This document shows, in pieces, positions 17,526 through 27,208 of a stretch of 64,000 nucleotides of DNA. The DNA is from Methanobrevibacter millerae (GTDB taxonomy: Archaea; Methanobacteriota; Methanobacteria; Methanobacteriales; Methanobacteriaceae). The notes under the pieces were generated by a model. That model saw nothing but the letters and a program-made list of their open reading frames with translations, ran no database searches and was not told the DNA's origin. How positions within the stretch are numbered: the first letter of the stretch is position 1; each line of letters begins with the position of its first letter. The stretch is taken from NCBI GenBank assembly GCA_015063005.1, contig SUTF01000006.1:53905-117904 (forward strand), read 5' to 3'. A program made the translations under genes and the position numbers.

Positions 17526-18029
17526 ATGAACATAACAATTAAAGAAATAGACAATAACGTTAATGAAATTAATCAAGTTAAAGAATTCTTATTTGATCAA
17601 ATCAAAAAGGAATATGGTATTGGTCGCAATCCTAAGTTTCATTATGATATTGATGAAATCCAGCAATATTACATTTCACCTGAAAGAAATAACTTTTTCA
17701 TAGCCTGGGATGGAAATAGGATTGTTGCAACGGGTGCAGTAAGGGCTTATGATAAGGATTATGAAATGTTTAAAGACATTTACTCAAAAGAAAATACTGC
17801 AAGCATATGGCGGTTAATGGTCGATAAAAACTATAGAAGACATGGGCTTGCCAGAAATATTGTGAGCAAAATGGAAGATTTTGCAAGAGTCCATTCATAT
17901 GATAAAATGTATCTTCATACACATAGATATCTCGATGCAGCTTTGCCTTTCTGGAAATCTTTAGGTTATGAAATAACTGTTGAAGAGGATGATTATGACG
18001 AAACGAGTCATATGATAAAAAAATTATAA
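17526..18029 (+). CDS. GNAT family N-acetyltransferase (paralogue 2, nik-associated)
   Basis: This 167-residue GNAT acetyltransferase is paralogous to 12337-12900. The acetyl-CoA site is in RLMVDKNYRRHGLARNI, followed by KMYLHTHRYLDAALPFWKSLGY. It lies 62 bases after the NikC-type gene on the same strand and could be in the same transcript. A GTGAT RBS precedes the ATG. It ends at a symmetrical hairpin shared with the convergent gene. The substrate is unknown. Confidence 0.83.
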   Translation: MNITIKEIDNNVNEINQVKEFLFDQIKKEYGIGRNPKFHYDIDEIQQYYISPERNNFFIAWDGNRIVATGAVRAYDKDYEMFKDIYSKENTASIWRLMVDKNYRRHGLARNIVSKMEDFARVHSYDKMYLHTHRYLDAALPFWKSLGYEITVEEDDYDETSHMIKKL

Positions 18030-18051
18030 AAAAGCATTTTTAATGCTTTTT
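18029..18051. terminator. Bidirectional terminator hairpin between convergent genes
   Basis: AAAAAGCATT / AATGCTTTTT form a 10-bp stem with a three-base loop, and A/T runs on both sides give a T-tract in each direction. It sits exactly between the stop codons of the GNAT gene and the convergent small secreted protein gene. Confidence 0.7.
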
Positions 18052-18455
18052 TAACCACCATAACCATATGTTATAACATATCCGTTTTCGTCAACTATTC
18101 TGAAGTAACCGTCGTCATAACGAATTCTTTGTGAACCGTCACCCAGGTTGTCACGGCCAACTTCATGGTCTCTTGGATTCCATCCATCTTTTGTCACTTC
18201 GCTTTCATGATATGGGTTATATCCCTTGTAGTTCGGATCATTTTTCGGACGGTTTGATTCGATTGAATTTTCACTGCTGTCACTTTTCTCATCATTTGAA
18301 ATAGAAACTACTGTCGTATTTGTTGATGTTGTGTTGTTTGCTGCAGCAGTACTCTGCGTGTTATTATTGTTTAAAATAAAAACCTCCGCAACAACTCCAA
18401 CAGCTAGAATTATCACAATTACTGTTAAAATTAATATTATATTTTTGCTCTCCAT
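18051..18455 (-). CDS. Hypothetical membrane-anchored extracellular protein
   Basis: This is a 134-residue protein of unknown function. Residues 5-28 are a strong hydrophobic segment (IILILTVIVIILAVGVVAEVF). An Asn/Thr/Ser-rich linker (30-75) probably lies outside the cell and may be glycosylated. The C-terminal part is rich in Asp, Gly, Tyr and Arg (about 75-134, with DDGYFRIVDENGYVITYG). No catalytic motif is seen. Confidence 0.7.
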   Translation of the reverse strand: MESKNIILILTVIVIILAVGVVAEVFILNNNNTQSTAAANNTTSTNTTVVSISNDEKSDSSENSIESNRPKNDPNYKGYNPYHESEVTKDGWNPRDHEVGRDNLGDGSQRIRYDDGYFRIVDENGYVITYGYGG

Positions 18456-18517
18456 AATAACATATTAAACACAATTAGGGATATATTTTTTTATATTGAA
18501 ATTAAAATTATTAATTG

Positions 18518-19378
18518 ATGAAAAGAACAGCATTAAAGATTGGATACATAGGAACTAATTTTCACGGTTTTCAAAGACAACCTGATTTAAGAACTGTTGA
18601 AGAGGAATTAATTTATCATTTACGTAAATTAGATTATATTGATGATTTAAAAAAATCCCGATTCAGGATTGCCGGCAGAACTGATGCTGGTGTCCATAGT
18701 TTGGGAAATGTAATCAGCTTTCAGTCTGAAAAGGAAGTTCGGGTTAATGAAATCAACAACAGTTTGCCTGATGATATCCAGATTCTTGCTAAAGCTCCTG
18801 TTCGGTATGCATTCAAACCAAGATATGCTCAAATGAGGCAATATCGTTATCTTCTCTTCCAGGATTTGGATATGGATAAATTGAATGATGTTGCTCAAAT
18901 ATTTAAGGGAACTCATAATTTCACCAATTTCACAAAAAGGTATCAAAAGACAACTACAAGAACAATTGATGACATTAAAATCACTAAAGTGGATTTGGAT
19001 GATTATCATAAGAGACACTTTCCTAATTTACATGATACTCTGTCCCCAATTTTTGTTGACATTTATGGTGAGTCATTCCTATGGAATATGGTTAGGAAAA
19101 TGATGCGTGTTTTTGTTGATGTTGCATTGGATAAGATGACTTTAGATGAGGTTTACAAGCTATTGAATCCTCCTGAAAATTCACCTAGAGCAAGCATTAA
19201 GGTAATGGAACCTGATTACTTGATTTTAATGGATATTCAGTATGATGGCATTAAATTTAGATATGATGATTATGCATGTGAAAGATTTAAAAGAGATCTC
19301 GTTGATTCACTTGATAATCTACAAAGAAAGTATGCAATCCGTGAATCAATGATAAAAAGCTTGGCTGATTTACGGTGA
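18518..19378 (+). CDS. truA: tRNA pseudouridine synthase A (TruA)
   Basis: It converts uridine to pseudouridine in the anticodon arm of tRNAs. The protein is 286 aa from the ATG at 18518 (a TTG lies one codon earlier). The N-terminus KIGYIGTNFHGFQRQ and the catalytic aspartate motif FRIAGRTDAGVHSLGN are diagnostic. The second half carries GTHNFTNFTKR and FLWNMVRKMMRV as in the family. It ends nine bases inside the convergent secreted-protein gene. The overlap of stops is real if both frames are used. Confidence 0.92.
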   Translation: MKRTALKIGYIGTNFHGFQRQPDLRTVEEELIYHLRKLDYIDDLKKSRFRIAGRTDAGVHSLGNVISFQSEKEVRVNEINNSLPDDIQILAKAPVRYAFKPRYAQMRQYRYLLFQDLDMDKLNDVAQIFKGTHNFTNFTKRYQKTTTRTIDDIKITKVDLDDYHKRHFPNLHDTLSPIFVDIYGESFLWNMVRKMMRVFVDVALDKMTLDEVYKLLNPPENSPRASIKVMEPDYLILMDIQYDGIKFRYDDYACERFKRDLVDSLDNLQRKYAIRESMIKSLADLR

Positions 19379-19801
19379 AATTGGAGTTAAGTTATTTTTA
19401 GTATTGAATTCTTTTAAGTAGTTCAAAGAATCTTTCAAATAATCCTCATCAATTACTGTGCTTGCATACAATACTGAAACGGTATATTTTTTCCCATCCA
19501 TTTCAACCAGTTCAATACTGCCCATATCGCTTACCTGGTGGTTTGAAAAGAAGTAGATGTATTTTTCTCCACTTGGCCAGAATCCGTATAATGTTGAGTT
19601 TTCAAAATCATGGCTGCTTTCATTATACTCAGCAATTATGAATCTTGGATTATCATATGCTTTTGGCATGAAAAATTGACCTTCTGCCTTTTTTCCAGAA
19701 AAATCATTTGGTATTTGTAAATCGTTTATATTTTGAGCAGCATATGCAAATCCTGTTGAAAAAATCAGAATTATAAATATTAAAGATATTTTTTTTATCA
19801 T
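19370..19801 (-). CDS. Hypothetical secreted protein
   Basis: This 143-residue protein starts with a signal peptide (MIKKISLIFIILIFSTGFAYA, cleavage after AYA likely). The mature part contains IPNDFSGKKAEGQFF and a pattern of beta strands, with no known catalytic motif. The ATG at 19801 is chosen for the signal peptide and the GTGAT upstream; the longer frame would run into the permease gene. It follows the permease gene on the same strand, so co-transcription is possible. Confidence 0.68.
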   Translation of the reverse strand: MIKKISLIFIILIFSTGFAYAAQNINDLQIPNDFSGKKAEGQFFMPKAYDNPRFIIAEYNESSHDFENSTLYGFWPSGEKYIYFFSNHQVSDMGSIELVEMDGKKYTVSVLYASTVIDEDYLKDSLNYLKEFNTKNNLTPISP

Positions 19802-19847
19802 TTCAATCACTTTAAAAAATATAAAGTTGTATGAAATAATCATACAA

Positions 19848-21185
19848 CTATAGACCAAAGAATAGGTATAATAAAAAGATTATTGAGAGAATCCAAATTT
19901 CGATTCCCATTTCTTTATATTTTCCTCTAGCTATTGTTCCAATAGCATATACAAGGAATCCCCATGCAATACCAATAGAAATTGAGTAACTTAGCACCAT
20001 AATTATTATAGTTATAAATACTGAAGCACTTATAACAAGGCTATTCCAGTTCACTTCTTTTAATTGACCTATCATTAGAATTCCAACAATAACCAATGCT
20101 GCCGCAGTTACGGATGAAGTAAATAATGATAAAATCAATGGTGAAATGAAAATTGATAATATAAATAGGATTCCAGTTACAATTGCAGTCAATCCTGTTC
20201 TTCCACCAATACCTATACCTATTGCACTTTCAACATATGCTGTTACGGTACTTGTACCACAGACAGAACCGATAATTCCGGCCACTGCATCACTTAAAAA
20301 TGCTTTTTCAATTCCTTTAGTATTTCCATCATCATCAACAAATCCGCACTGTCTTCCAACAGTCATTAAAGTACCTGTTGTATCGAAAAACGTAACGAAT
20401 ACTAATGAAAATACCATAATTATCAGATTAGGGATATTTGTAAACAGCTGTCCAAATCCTCTTGCAAATCCACCAAATAATGAAGTGTCTACATTAAAGG
20501 ATACTATTTGGCTTGGAATGGAAGGCATTAACACGTTTCCCACACCAAATCCGAAGAATGTAAAAATCAAACCGATTATTGCTGTTGCAACCAATCCGAA
20601 AAATACTGCTGCAGGCACTCTTTGCACATAGAATATTAATGTAATTAAAATGCCTATTAATGCAAGTAATGCAGGTGGACTAATAAGTGATCCCATTGCA
20701 ACAAATGTTGATGGGTCTGATATGATTATTCCACAGCTTTTAAGTCCAAGAAAAGCTAAAAAAAATCCTATACCTGCACCGATACCTAATTTCAAATCAT
20801 TAGGAATCATGTTTAGAATTTTTTCCCTCAAACCTGAGATGGTTATTATTAAAAATACGACACTGGAAACAAATACTGCCGCTAGAGCAGTTTCCCATGT
20901 GTTTCCCATTTCCAATATTATTGTATATGTAAACAGTGCATTAAGTCCCATTCCTGGAGCAAGTCCTACTGGATACTTGGAAACAAGTCCCATGATTATA
21001 CATGCAATACCTGAGGATAATGCTGTTGCAAAAAAGACTCCTGTCGCAGGCATTCCTCCCTCGGCCAACATTGTAGGGTTAACTCCTAAAATGTATGCCA
21101 TAGCTAAAAAAGTAGTGATACCTGCAATTATTTCTGTTTTAAAATCTGTACCATTTTCCTTGTAATTAAAATAATTGTCTAACAT
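19848..21185 (-). CDS. NCS2/AzgA-like purine (adenine/guanine/hypoxanthine) permease
   Basis: This 445-residue transporter has about 12-14 membrane helices. FKTEIIAGITTFLAMAYILGVNPTML at the start and VGLAPGMGLNALFTYT are hallmarks of the AzgA branch of nucleobase transporters, as is TVTAYVESAIGIGIGGRTGLTA in the second half. It probably takes up purine bases by proton symport. GAGAGG lies just before the ATG, and an inverted repeat precedes it. It is upstream of a small secreted-protein gene. Confidence 0.88.
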   Translation of the reverse strand: MLDNYFNYKENGTDFKTEIIAGITTFLAMAYILGVNPTMLAEGGMPATGVFFATALSSGIACIIMGLVSKYPVGLAPGMGLNALFTYTIILEMGNTWETALAAVFVSSVVFLIITISGLREKILNMIPNDLKLGIGAGIGFFLAFLGLKSCGIIISDPSTFVAMGSLISPPALLALIGILITLIFYVQRVPAAVFFGLVATAIIGLIFTFFGFGVGNVLMPSIPSQIVSFNVDTSLFGGFARGFGQLFTNIPNLIIMVFSLVFVTFFDTTGTLMTVGRQCGFVDDDGNTKGIEKAFLSDAVAGIIGSVCGTSTVTAYVESAIGIGIGGRTGLTAIVTGILFILSIFISPLILSLFTSSVTAAALVIVGILMIGQLKEVNWNSLVISASVFITIIIMVLSYSISIGIAWGFLVYAIGTIARGKYKEMGIEIWILSIIFLLYLFFGL

Positions 21186-21195
21186 ATAATCCTCT

Positions 21196-21217
21196 CATCA
21201 AACTTAAAAGTTCGATG
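21196..21217 (-). promoter_or_regulatory. Inverted repeat in the leader of the purine permease gene
   Basis: CATCAAACTT and AAGTTCGATG form a 10-bp inverted repeat with one mismatch and a two-base centre, just before the RBS of the permease. A TATA-like element lies on the minus strand around 21222-21230, so the repeat falls at the expected transcription start. It could be an operator or a small RNA hairpin at the RBS. Confidence 0.45.
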
Positions 21218-21327
21218 TTAATATTTATATGTTAATATATTAAAAAACTTAATTATTTAGCTTTAATATTTTCATTTACATAAATAATTTAAATGATTAA
21301 ACAAATACATTTATATGAGGTTTCATA

Positions 21328-21666
21328 ATGGGAAAAATATATAGTGTTTTTGATAAATATTGTATTTTGGATATAATTGTTGGTTTTATTTTTGGTTTCT
21401 ATACTGCTATCCACCATAACGATTCTCAATTATGGGTTATAGCCACGATATTTGTTATAATTTTTGCTTTGATCATGACATTGATACCTATTGGTGTGGC
21501 AATTTATTCTAAGGTTAAAAATTCTGAAGATATTTCTGTTGCTCAGTTAATAGAGGCTTTTCTTCTTAATGTCGCAATGACAGCGGTTTGTTTTGCATTT
21601 GGTTTTGTCATTGGTTCATTCTACATAGGCAATTATATTCTAGACAACGGCACATTGTTCAGATGA
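21328..21666 (+). CDS. Hypothetical small membrane protein
   Basis: This 112-residue protein has three hydrophobic segments (about residues 12-28, 34-57 and 77-102). GAGG lies seven bases before the ATG. It is followed after 21 bases by a DUF2115 gene in the same direction. I do not recognise the family and no catalytic motif is visible. Confidence 0.65.
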   Translation: MGKIYSVFDKYCILDIIVGFIFGFYTAIHHNDSQLWVIATIFVIIFALIMTLIPIGVAIYSKVKNSEDISVAQLIEAFLLNVAMTAVCFAFGFVIGSFYIGNYILDNGTLFR

Positions 21667-21687
21667 TATTGTAATTCTTGTGATTTT

Positions 21688-22224
21688 ATGACGATGTATG
21701 ATGATTTTACAGATGTGGTAATTGGTGAAGAAAAAGTATCGCCACAAGCCATTTTAAATGTATTGAAGGACTATTCAGCTACCATTTCAGTATTTGATTT
21801 GATGGAAGTGAATTCAGAAATGATAGAGGATAGTAAATATGTTCAGGCAAACTATAAGGATAAAAGCCATGGGGTTTATGCAAAATATTTCTTGGGCCGC
21901 ATTCGTGAAATAAGAAATGATGGCAATTCATATGACAATGATGTCGATAAGGAAGAATTCGTCGATGCTATTGCCACTTTAAGAAAATATCATGAAGCTG
22001 AATCCCGCACATCAAAAACAAAATTTCCATTAATATATGCAATTGTATCATTATACACCACTTTTGTTTTGGAAGAGCCAATACATCCTGTTGGTACACC
22101 ATTTCCTGGATCTTTAAAGGTTGAAGAGAAAAATGGTATCTTTTACTGTCCGGTTAAGGATGCAAATCTAGAATCTCCAAATGCAGTTTGCAAAATGTGC
22201 ATTGCCGAACAGCTTGATTTCTAA
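21688..22224 (+). CDS. DUF2115 / UPF0305 family protein
   Basis: This 178-residue soluble protein is of a family found mainly in methanogens and of unknown function. The C-terminal half carries the family pattern PLIYAIVSLYTTFVLEEPIHPVGTPFPG followed by three cysteines (FYCPV, AVCKMC) that may bind metal. GTGAT precedes the ATG. It sits between two membrane-protein genes on the same strand. Confidence 0.78.
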   Translation: MTMYDDFTDVVIGEEKVSPQAILNVLKDYSATISVFDLMEVNSEMIEDSKYVQANYKDKSHGVYAKYFLGRIREIRNDGNSYDNDVDKEEFVDAIATLRKYHEAESRTSKTKFPLIYAIVSLYTTFVLEEPIHPVGTPFPGSLKVEEKNGIFYCPVKDANLESPNAVCKMCIAEQLDF

Positions 22225-22262
22225 AAAAATTATTTATTCTATTATATTGATATTATATTATA

Positions 22263-23744
22263 ATGAATATCCAAAATTACTTCAATGATTTTACTAAATG
22301 CATGATTGTTTTCATTGCATTCATATTTATATTTGTATTTGCAATGTTTACTCCTGAAAACTATGCAAATTATCAAAATGAAGTAATATTTATTGTTTTG
22401 GTTACTGTTTTAGGACTTTTTTCAATTTATTTTTCATATAAAAACAAATTAAAATTACATAATGTTGCATTGGTTTTAATAATTATTTTTGGGTTATTGA
22501 TGATATTTTTCACTCCTCCTATGAGCTTTCTTGACGAATCTGCTCACTTTACACGGGCTGAACTGATAAGTGAAGGACAGTTATATCCTGAATTCACCGA
22601 TAAGGGAATATATATTAATGACTATTATTTCGGTTTTCAGCATTCTTATTATGGAACAACAATTCTTGATAATGGTAGTTACACTAATCCAATAACTGAT
22701 CATAAGGGTTATTGGGATTGGACCACATCAAGTCCATTTTATTCATATGTATTTTCGGCATTAGGAATACTATTTGCTAAATTATTAAATTTAACTGTGA
22801 TATGGGCATTATATTTATCAAGAATGGCTAATTTGATGCTTTATGCTGTAACTGCATATTTCATGATAAAAATAATTCCAAAGTACAAGATGCCTCTTCT
22901 TGTTTTTGCAACTTTGCCATTGTGTGTTGCACAGGCATCATCTTTAAGTTATGATGCATTCATCTTAACGTTTACATTGGTTATTATAACATATTTCATC
23001 AAAATGTATCTTGGGGAAGTCAACAAGAAAAACTTGGCAATATTTTTCATTTCAGTATTGCTGATTAGTCTGATAAAGCAGCCTTATATAATTCTTGCTT
23101 TTTTGGTATTTGTTCTTCATTTTGAAGATGAAAAACTTAAAAAAATCAGTATAATAGCTTTAATTGCAATGATTATAGTGACAGTATTGAGTGTCGGATC
23201 TCTATTTTCTTCACTTTTTACAACAACTGCTATTCAAACTTATAGTACCGGAACCACAGAGAATGTATCGTTTGTTGGTCAAAGCAGATTTGTATTGTCA
23301 AATCCTTTAATTGTTTTTACATTATTCAAGGATATGATTGTTTCAATTCCGGATTTGTTTTTATTGAAAGCTAATTTCTTCCATTATACTGGATATAAAG
23401 GAATCAAATTAATCAATTTCATGTATGTGCTTTTTTATCTTGGATTTTCATTGTTCTATAAACTGGATATAAATTTAAAGAAAAAAGAAAGAATGATTTT
23501 AGCTTTAATATTTTTAATAGCTTATGTTGGAATTTATATTATTTTCTATCTGACATGGAGTCCATTGGGAAGCACTACTATTTTGGGAGTGCAGTCAAGA
23601 TATTTCCTACCTGTAATAGCTTTATTGCCTTTAATTATTAATTTAAAGTCTAGACAAATTGAAATAAATGAATTATATATTTTCACATTCATCATAATCT
23701 GTTTAACTGGACTTTTCCTATTGCCAATCGCTCATTTTTATTAA
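22263..23744 (+). CDS. DUF2142 family multi-pass membrane protein
   Basis: This 493-residue membrane protein has about ten to twelve helices. After the second helix comes TPPMSFLDESAHFTRAEL, matching the DE-x-x-H motif of DUF2142 membrane proteins, which resemble the GT-C glycosyltransferase fold. A role in transferring sugars to cell-surface polymers is likely by fold but unproven. It precedes wecB, whose product makes UDP-ManNAc, by 57 bases, which supports a link with surface glycans. Confidence 0.72.
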   Translation: MNIQNYFNDFTKCMIVFIAFIFIFVFAMFTPENYANYQNEVIFIVLVTVLGLFSIYFSYKNKLKLHNVALVLIIIFGLLMIFFTPPMSFLDESAHFTRAELISEGQLYPEFTDKGIYINDYYFGFQHSYYGTTILDNGSYTNPITDHKGYWDWTTSSPFYSYVFSALGILFAKLLNLTVIWALYLSRMANLMLYAVTAYFMIKIIPKYKMPLLVFATLPLCVAQASSLSYDAFILTFTLVIITYFIKMYLGEVNKKNLAIFFISVLLISLIKQPYIILAFLVFVLHFEDEKLKKISIIALIAMIIVTVLSVGSLFSSLFTTTAIQTYSTGTTENVSFVGQSRFVLSNPLIVFTLFKDMIVSIPDLFLLKANFFHYTGYKGIKLINFMYVLFYLGFSLFYKLDINLKKKERMILALIFLIAYVGIYIIFYLTWSPLGSTTILGVQSRYFLPVIALLPLIINLKSRQIEINELYIFTFIIICLTGLFLLPIAHFY

Positions 23745-23801
23745 ATTTTTCAACAAAAATTTTTATTGTTTAATATAAATATATAATATTTAAGTGATAT
23801 T

Positions 23802-25124
23802 ATGAAAATAGCTGTAGTACTTGGAACAAGGCCAGAAATTATTAAAATGGCTCCGATAATTGATGAAATCGTTAATCGTGATATTGATTTGTGCCTTATT
23901 CACACAGGTCAACATTATGATAAGGAAATGTCTGATAACTTCTTTAGGGACCTTGAAATTCCATCTCCTGACTATAACATTCATGTGGGGTCTGGTTCTC
24001 ATGGTAAGCAAACTGGTTTGATGATGAAAGGTATTGAAGAGGTTTTGATGGATGAAAAACCGGATATAGTTTTGGTTCAGGGAGACACCAACGCTGTTCT
24101 TGCAGGTGCTCTTGTAGCTTCCAAACTTCACATAGCCGTTGGGCATGTTGAGGCTGGACTCCGGTCTTTTGACATGACAATGCCCGAGGAAATCAATCGT
24201 AGGGCATGTGATGTTACATCCACAATGTATTTTATTCCTACAGAAGAATCTGCCATTAATCTTTTGGCTGAAGGTTTTTCAAGAAAAAATCTGTTCATAA
24301 CAGGAAATACTGTTGTCGATGCTTGTTTCAGACATTTGGAAATTGCCAAAAAAAGAGGATTTGAAGAAAAATCATTGGCTGATTTGGATATTGACAATAT
24401 GGACAATATTTTAACATTAACAATGCACAGGGCAGAAAATGTGGATGACAAGGCTCGTGTTACAAATATTATCGAAGCTTTAAAAGAGCTAGACCAAATG
24501 AATATCATTTTCCCAATTCATCCAAGAACCAAAAACACATTGCAGAACTTTGGACTGTTTGATGAGTTAAATGATTTGGATCATGTTCATATTATCAAGC
24601 CGTTAGGTTATTTGGACTTCCTGCAGTTAACCGCAAAATCCACTTTGATTTTAACAGACTCCGGTGGTCTTCAGGAAGAGGCAATAACTCTTGACGTTCC
24701 TGCATTGACATTAAGATACAATACGGAAAGACCTGAAACGGTCGCTGCCGGTGGAAACATACTGGTTGGATCAGATAAGGATGTTATTCTTGAAAATGCA
24801 AATAAAATTCTAAATGATGGGGAATTTGCACAAAAAATGAGAAATGCGCCAAATCCATATGGTCAAGGTAATTCTGCCCAGCAAACTGTAGATGCAATCA
24901 AAGATTACTATGATAAAGGATTGCTTAACATTGAAGCTCCTGAAGACATAATGACATCATTTGAAAGGAAAATGGCATTAATCAAGGAAGACATAACAGT
25001 AAAAGACTTTGAAGATAAAAACAATGCATTAATCCACATGGTATTTGACGGACAAAAAATGAGATTCCCGTCTAATGAATTAAACATTAAAGAGATGTGT
25101 GTTACTTATGATGTCTATGAATGA
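23802..25124 (+). CDS. wecB: UDP-N-acetylglucosamine 2-epimerase with C-terminal extension
   Basis: It converts UDP-GlcNAc to UDP-ManNAc, a building block of surface glycans. The start [45 protein letters not shown] and TMHRAENVD (catalytic His) are all present, as is the nucleotide-binding DSGGLQEEA. The family is usually about 360-380 residues; this protein has 440, with about 60-70 extra residues at the C-terminus (from about residue 375) that I do not recognise. The next gene starts inside its 3' end. Confidence 0.92.
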   Translation: MKIAVVLGTRPEIIKMAPIIDEIVNRDIDLCLIHTGQHYDKEMSDNFFRDLEIPSPDYNIHVGSGSHGKQTGLMMKGIEEVLMDEKPDIVLVQGDTNAVLAGALVASKLHIAVGHVEAGLRSFDMTMPEEINRRACDVTSTMYFIPTEESAINLLAEGFSRKNLFITGNTVVDACFRHLEIAKKRGFEEKSLADLDIDNMDNILTLTMHRAENVDDKARVTNIIEALKELDQMNIIFPIHPRTKNTLQNFGLFDELNDLDHVHIIKPLGYLDFLQLTAKSTLILTDSGGLQEEAITLDVPALTLRYNTERPETVAAGGNILVGSDKDVILENANKILNDGEFAQKMRNAPNPYGQGNSAQQTVDAIKDYYDKGLLNIEAPEDIMTSFERKMALIKEDITVKDFEDKNNALIHMVFDGQKMRFPSNELNIKEMCVTYDVYE

Positions 25125-26181
25125 ATCAATATTGGTTTTTGAGTATTTTACCGCTTCCGGTGAAAAGGACAAATGCATTATTTCAGAAGCTGAAGCGATG
25201 CTTTTTGCATTGATTGAAGATTTAAGCGATTATAATTTGGATGTTGTTGTAAACAAATCATATGAAAATATCATATCAAAATATGACAATGTTAATCCTA
25301 TATTAATTGAAACCGATATTATTTCCTGGCTAAAAGACAATGCCTGCAATTTTAATAAAGCTATTTTCATTGCGGCTGAAAACAATAATAATTTGTATAA
25401 TATCACTAAAATTTTAGAGGAAAATGATGTCTTTATATATACTTCTTCAAGTGAAGCATGTCTTATTGCATCGGATAAATCACTAACATATGAGGAAATA
25501 TCAGATAATGTAACTCAGCCAAGAACCTTCAGATTTAAGATAGATTCAAGGGGATATTGGAAAAGGGCAATTACAAACTTGCATGAAAAATGGCAGGCTG
25601 AAGATCCTTTCACTCCTCTTAAATTAATTATCAAACCATTGATTGGTGTGGATTGTGAAGATATTGTTATAATTGAAGACATTAAGGATTTAAGCTATGA
25701 TTTGGAAGAAATATTTCCTCCAGAATCCAGAATAATTGTTCAGGAGTTTATTGAAGGTACTGACGTTAGCGTTAGTCTGATCTGTCAGGATGGCAAGGCA
25801 ACACCAATCAGCTTGAACAAGCAATTCGTACAACTTAAAAACGATAAGGGAACTTACATTGGTGGAAAATTGCCTTTTGAAAGTAAATATAAAGATGAGG
25901 CTTTTGAAATAGCTAAAAAGGCATGTGGGTCTGTCGAAGGATTGAACGGTTTTGTCGGTGTTGATTTATTGATAAGTGCAGATGAAAAGGATATTTATCC
26001 GGTTTATTTGCTTGAGATAAATTCCAGATTCACAACTCCTTATGTGGGTCTTAGGAAAATCGCTAATTTTAACATAGCTAAAACAATAATTGAAGGAAAT
26101 ATTGATGAAATTGACATATCCCTTGATGGTGAAGTAGAATTTAAAAAACAAGGCGATAATTTAGATATTAGGAGAATTTAA
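25117..26181 (+). CDS. mfnD: Tyramine-L-glutamate ligase (MfnD-type ATP-grasp)
   Basis: This ATP-grasp ligase joins glutamate to tyramine in methanofuran synthesis. The N-terminus [15 protein letters not shown] is typical of the MfnD group. The ATP-grasp core has [16 protein letters not shown] and the metal-binding end [16 protein letters not shown]. The start is uncertain: ATGs at 25108, 25111 and 25117 all lie within the end of wecB; 25117 gives the family-like start. The next gene, four bases on, is another methanofuran gene, which supports the call. Confidence 0.82.
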   Translation: MNESILVFEYFTASGEKDKCIISEAEAMLFALIEDLSDYNLDVVVNKSYENIISKYDNVNPILIETDIISWLKDNACNFNKAIFIAAENNNNLYNITKILEENDVFIYTSSSEACLIASDKSLTYEEISDNVTQPRTFRFKIDSRGYWKRAITNLHEKWQAEDPFTPLKLIIKPLIGVDCEDIVIIEDIKDLSYDLEEIFPPESRIIVQEFIEGTDVSVSLICQDGKATPISLNKQFVQLKNDKGTYIGGKLPFESKYKDEAFEIAKKACGSVEGLNGFVGVDLLISADEKDIYPVYLLEINSRFTTPYVGLRKIANFNIAKTIIEGNIDEIDISLDGEVEFKKQGDNLDIRRI

Positions 26182-26184
26182 AAT

Positions 26185-27207
26185 ATGAAAATTGCAGGTT
26201 TTGACATAGGTGGAGCTAACACAGACTTGGCAGTAATTGACTTTGAAAATGGTGAAATTAAAAACATTGAAGTTGATTTCGCATATCTTCCTATGTGGAG
26301 TAATAATGATGATTTATCAAAAGTGTTAGTTGAATTGATTGAAAACATTTGTCCGGTTTCAGATATTGATGCTGTTGGAATATCAATGACGGCTGAGCTT
26401 GTAGATGCTTATGACACTAAAAAAGATGGGGTTTTGGATGTTGTTAAAAAATGTGAAGAAACGTTTTCCTGCCCAATAGCATATGTTGGAGTTGATGGAA
26501 TGCTTTCTAAAGAGGAGATTGAACAAACTCCTTTAAAGGCAGCTGCGGCAAACTGGATTGCCACAGCCCAAATAGCAACATTGATTTCCGATAACTGCAT
26601 ATTCATTGACACGGGAAGTACTACAACTGACATTATCCCAATCAAGAATGGAAAGGAATGTGCAATAGGTAAATCTGATTTCGACCGCTCTGCTACTGGT
26701 GAATTGGTATATACCGGTACATTGAGAACTAATCTCGCCAGCTTTCTGGATAATGTTGAACTTAACGGCAAGAAGTATCGTGTAGCCAGCGAATTGTTTG
26801 CCCAAACTGCTGATGTTTACACAGTTTTAGGTTTGATTTCAGAGGAGGACTATGTTTGCGATACATTTGATGGTGAATCCAAATCTAAAATGGATTGTGC
26901 CAAACGTATTGCTCGTGTTGTCTGTGCAGATTTGGAAATGCTGTCCTTTGAGGATATATATGACATGTCCAAGTTCATCCATCAAAAGCAGATTGAACAG
27001 ATTGCAGACGGCCTCAAACAGGTTCATGAAACGCAAAACCTTGATTTGATTGTAACAACTGGTCTTGGAAAGGATATTTTAGACAGGCCTGCGGCTGAGC
27101 TATTGGGATTGGAAGTTAGATCCATGGGTGACATTCTAACTGATGAGGAATGTGTTGTAGCCCCTGCCGTTGGAACTGCTGTCATGATGGAAAAATATCT
27201 CGATTGA
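26185..27207 (+). CDS. mfnF: Methanofuran biosynthesis enzyme MfnF (hydantoinase/oxoprolinase-like)
   Basis: This 340-residue protein has an actin-like ATPase fold with DIGGANTDLAVID at the start and FIDTGSTTTDIIPI in the middle, both phosphate-binding loops. The family is annotated as the enzyme coupling the furan amine to glutamyl-tyramine in methanofuran synthesis (older name: H4MPT-linked C1 transfer pathway protein). It follows mfnD by three bases. Substrate assignment comes from the family and the neighbour. Confidence 0.82.
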   Translation: MKIAGFDIGGANTDLAVIDFENGEIKNIEVDFAYLPMWSNNDDLSKVLVELIENICPVSDIDAVGISMTAELVDAYDTKKDGVLDVVKKCEETFSCPIAYVGVDGMLSKEEIEQTPLKAAAANWIATAQIATLISDNCIFIDTGSTTTDIIPIKNGKECAIGKSDFDRSATGELVYTGTLRTNLASFLDNVELNGKKYRVASELFAQTADVYTVLGLISEEDYVCDTFDGESKSKMDCAKRIARVVCADLEMLSFEDIYDMSKFIHQKQIEQIADGLKQVHETQNLDLIVTTGLGKDILDRPAAELLGLEVRSMGDILTDEECVVAPAVGTAVMMEKYLD

Positions 27208-27208
27208 A

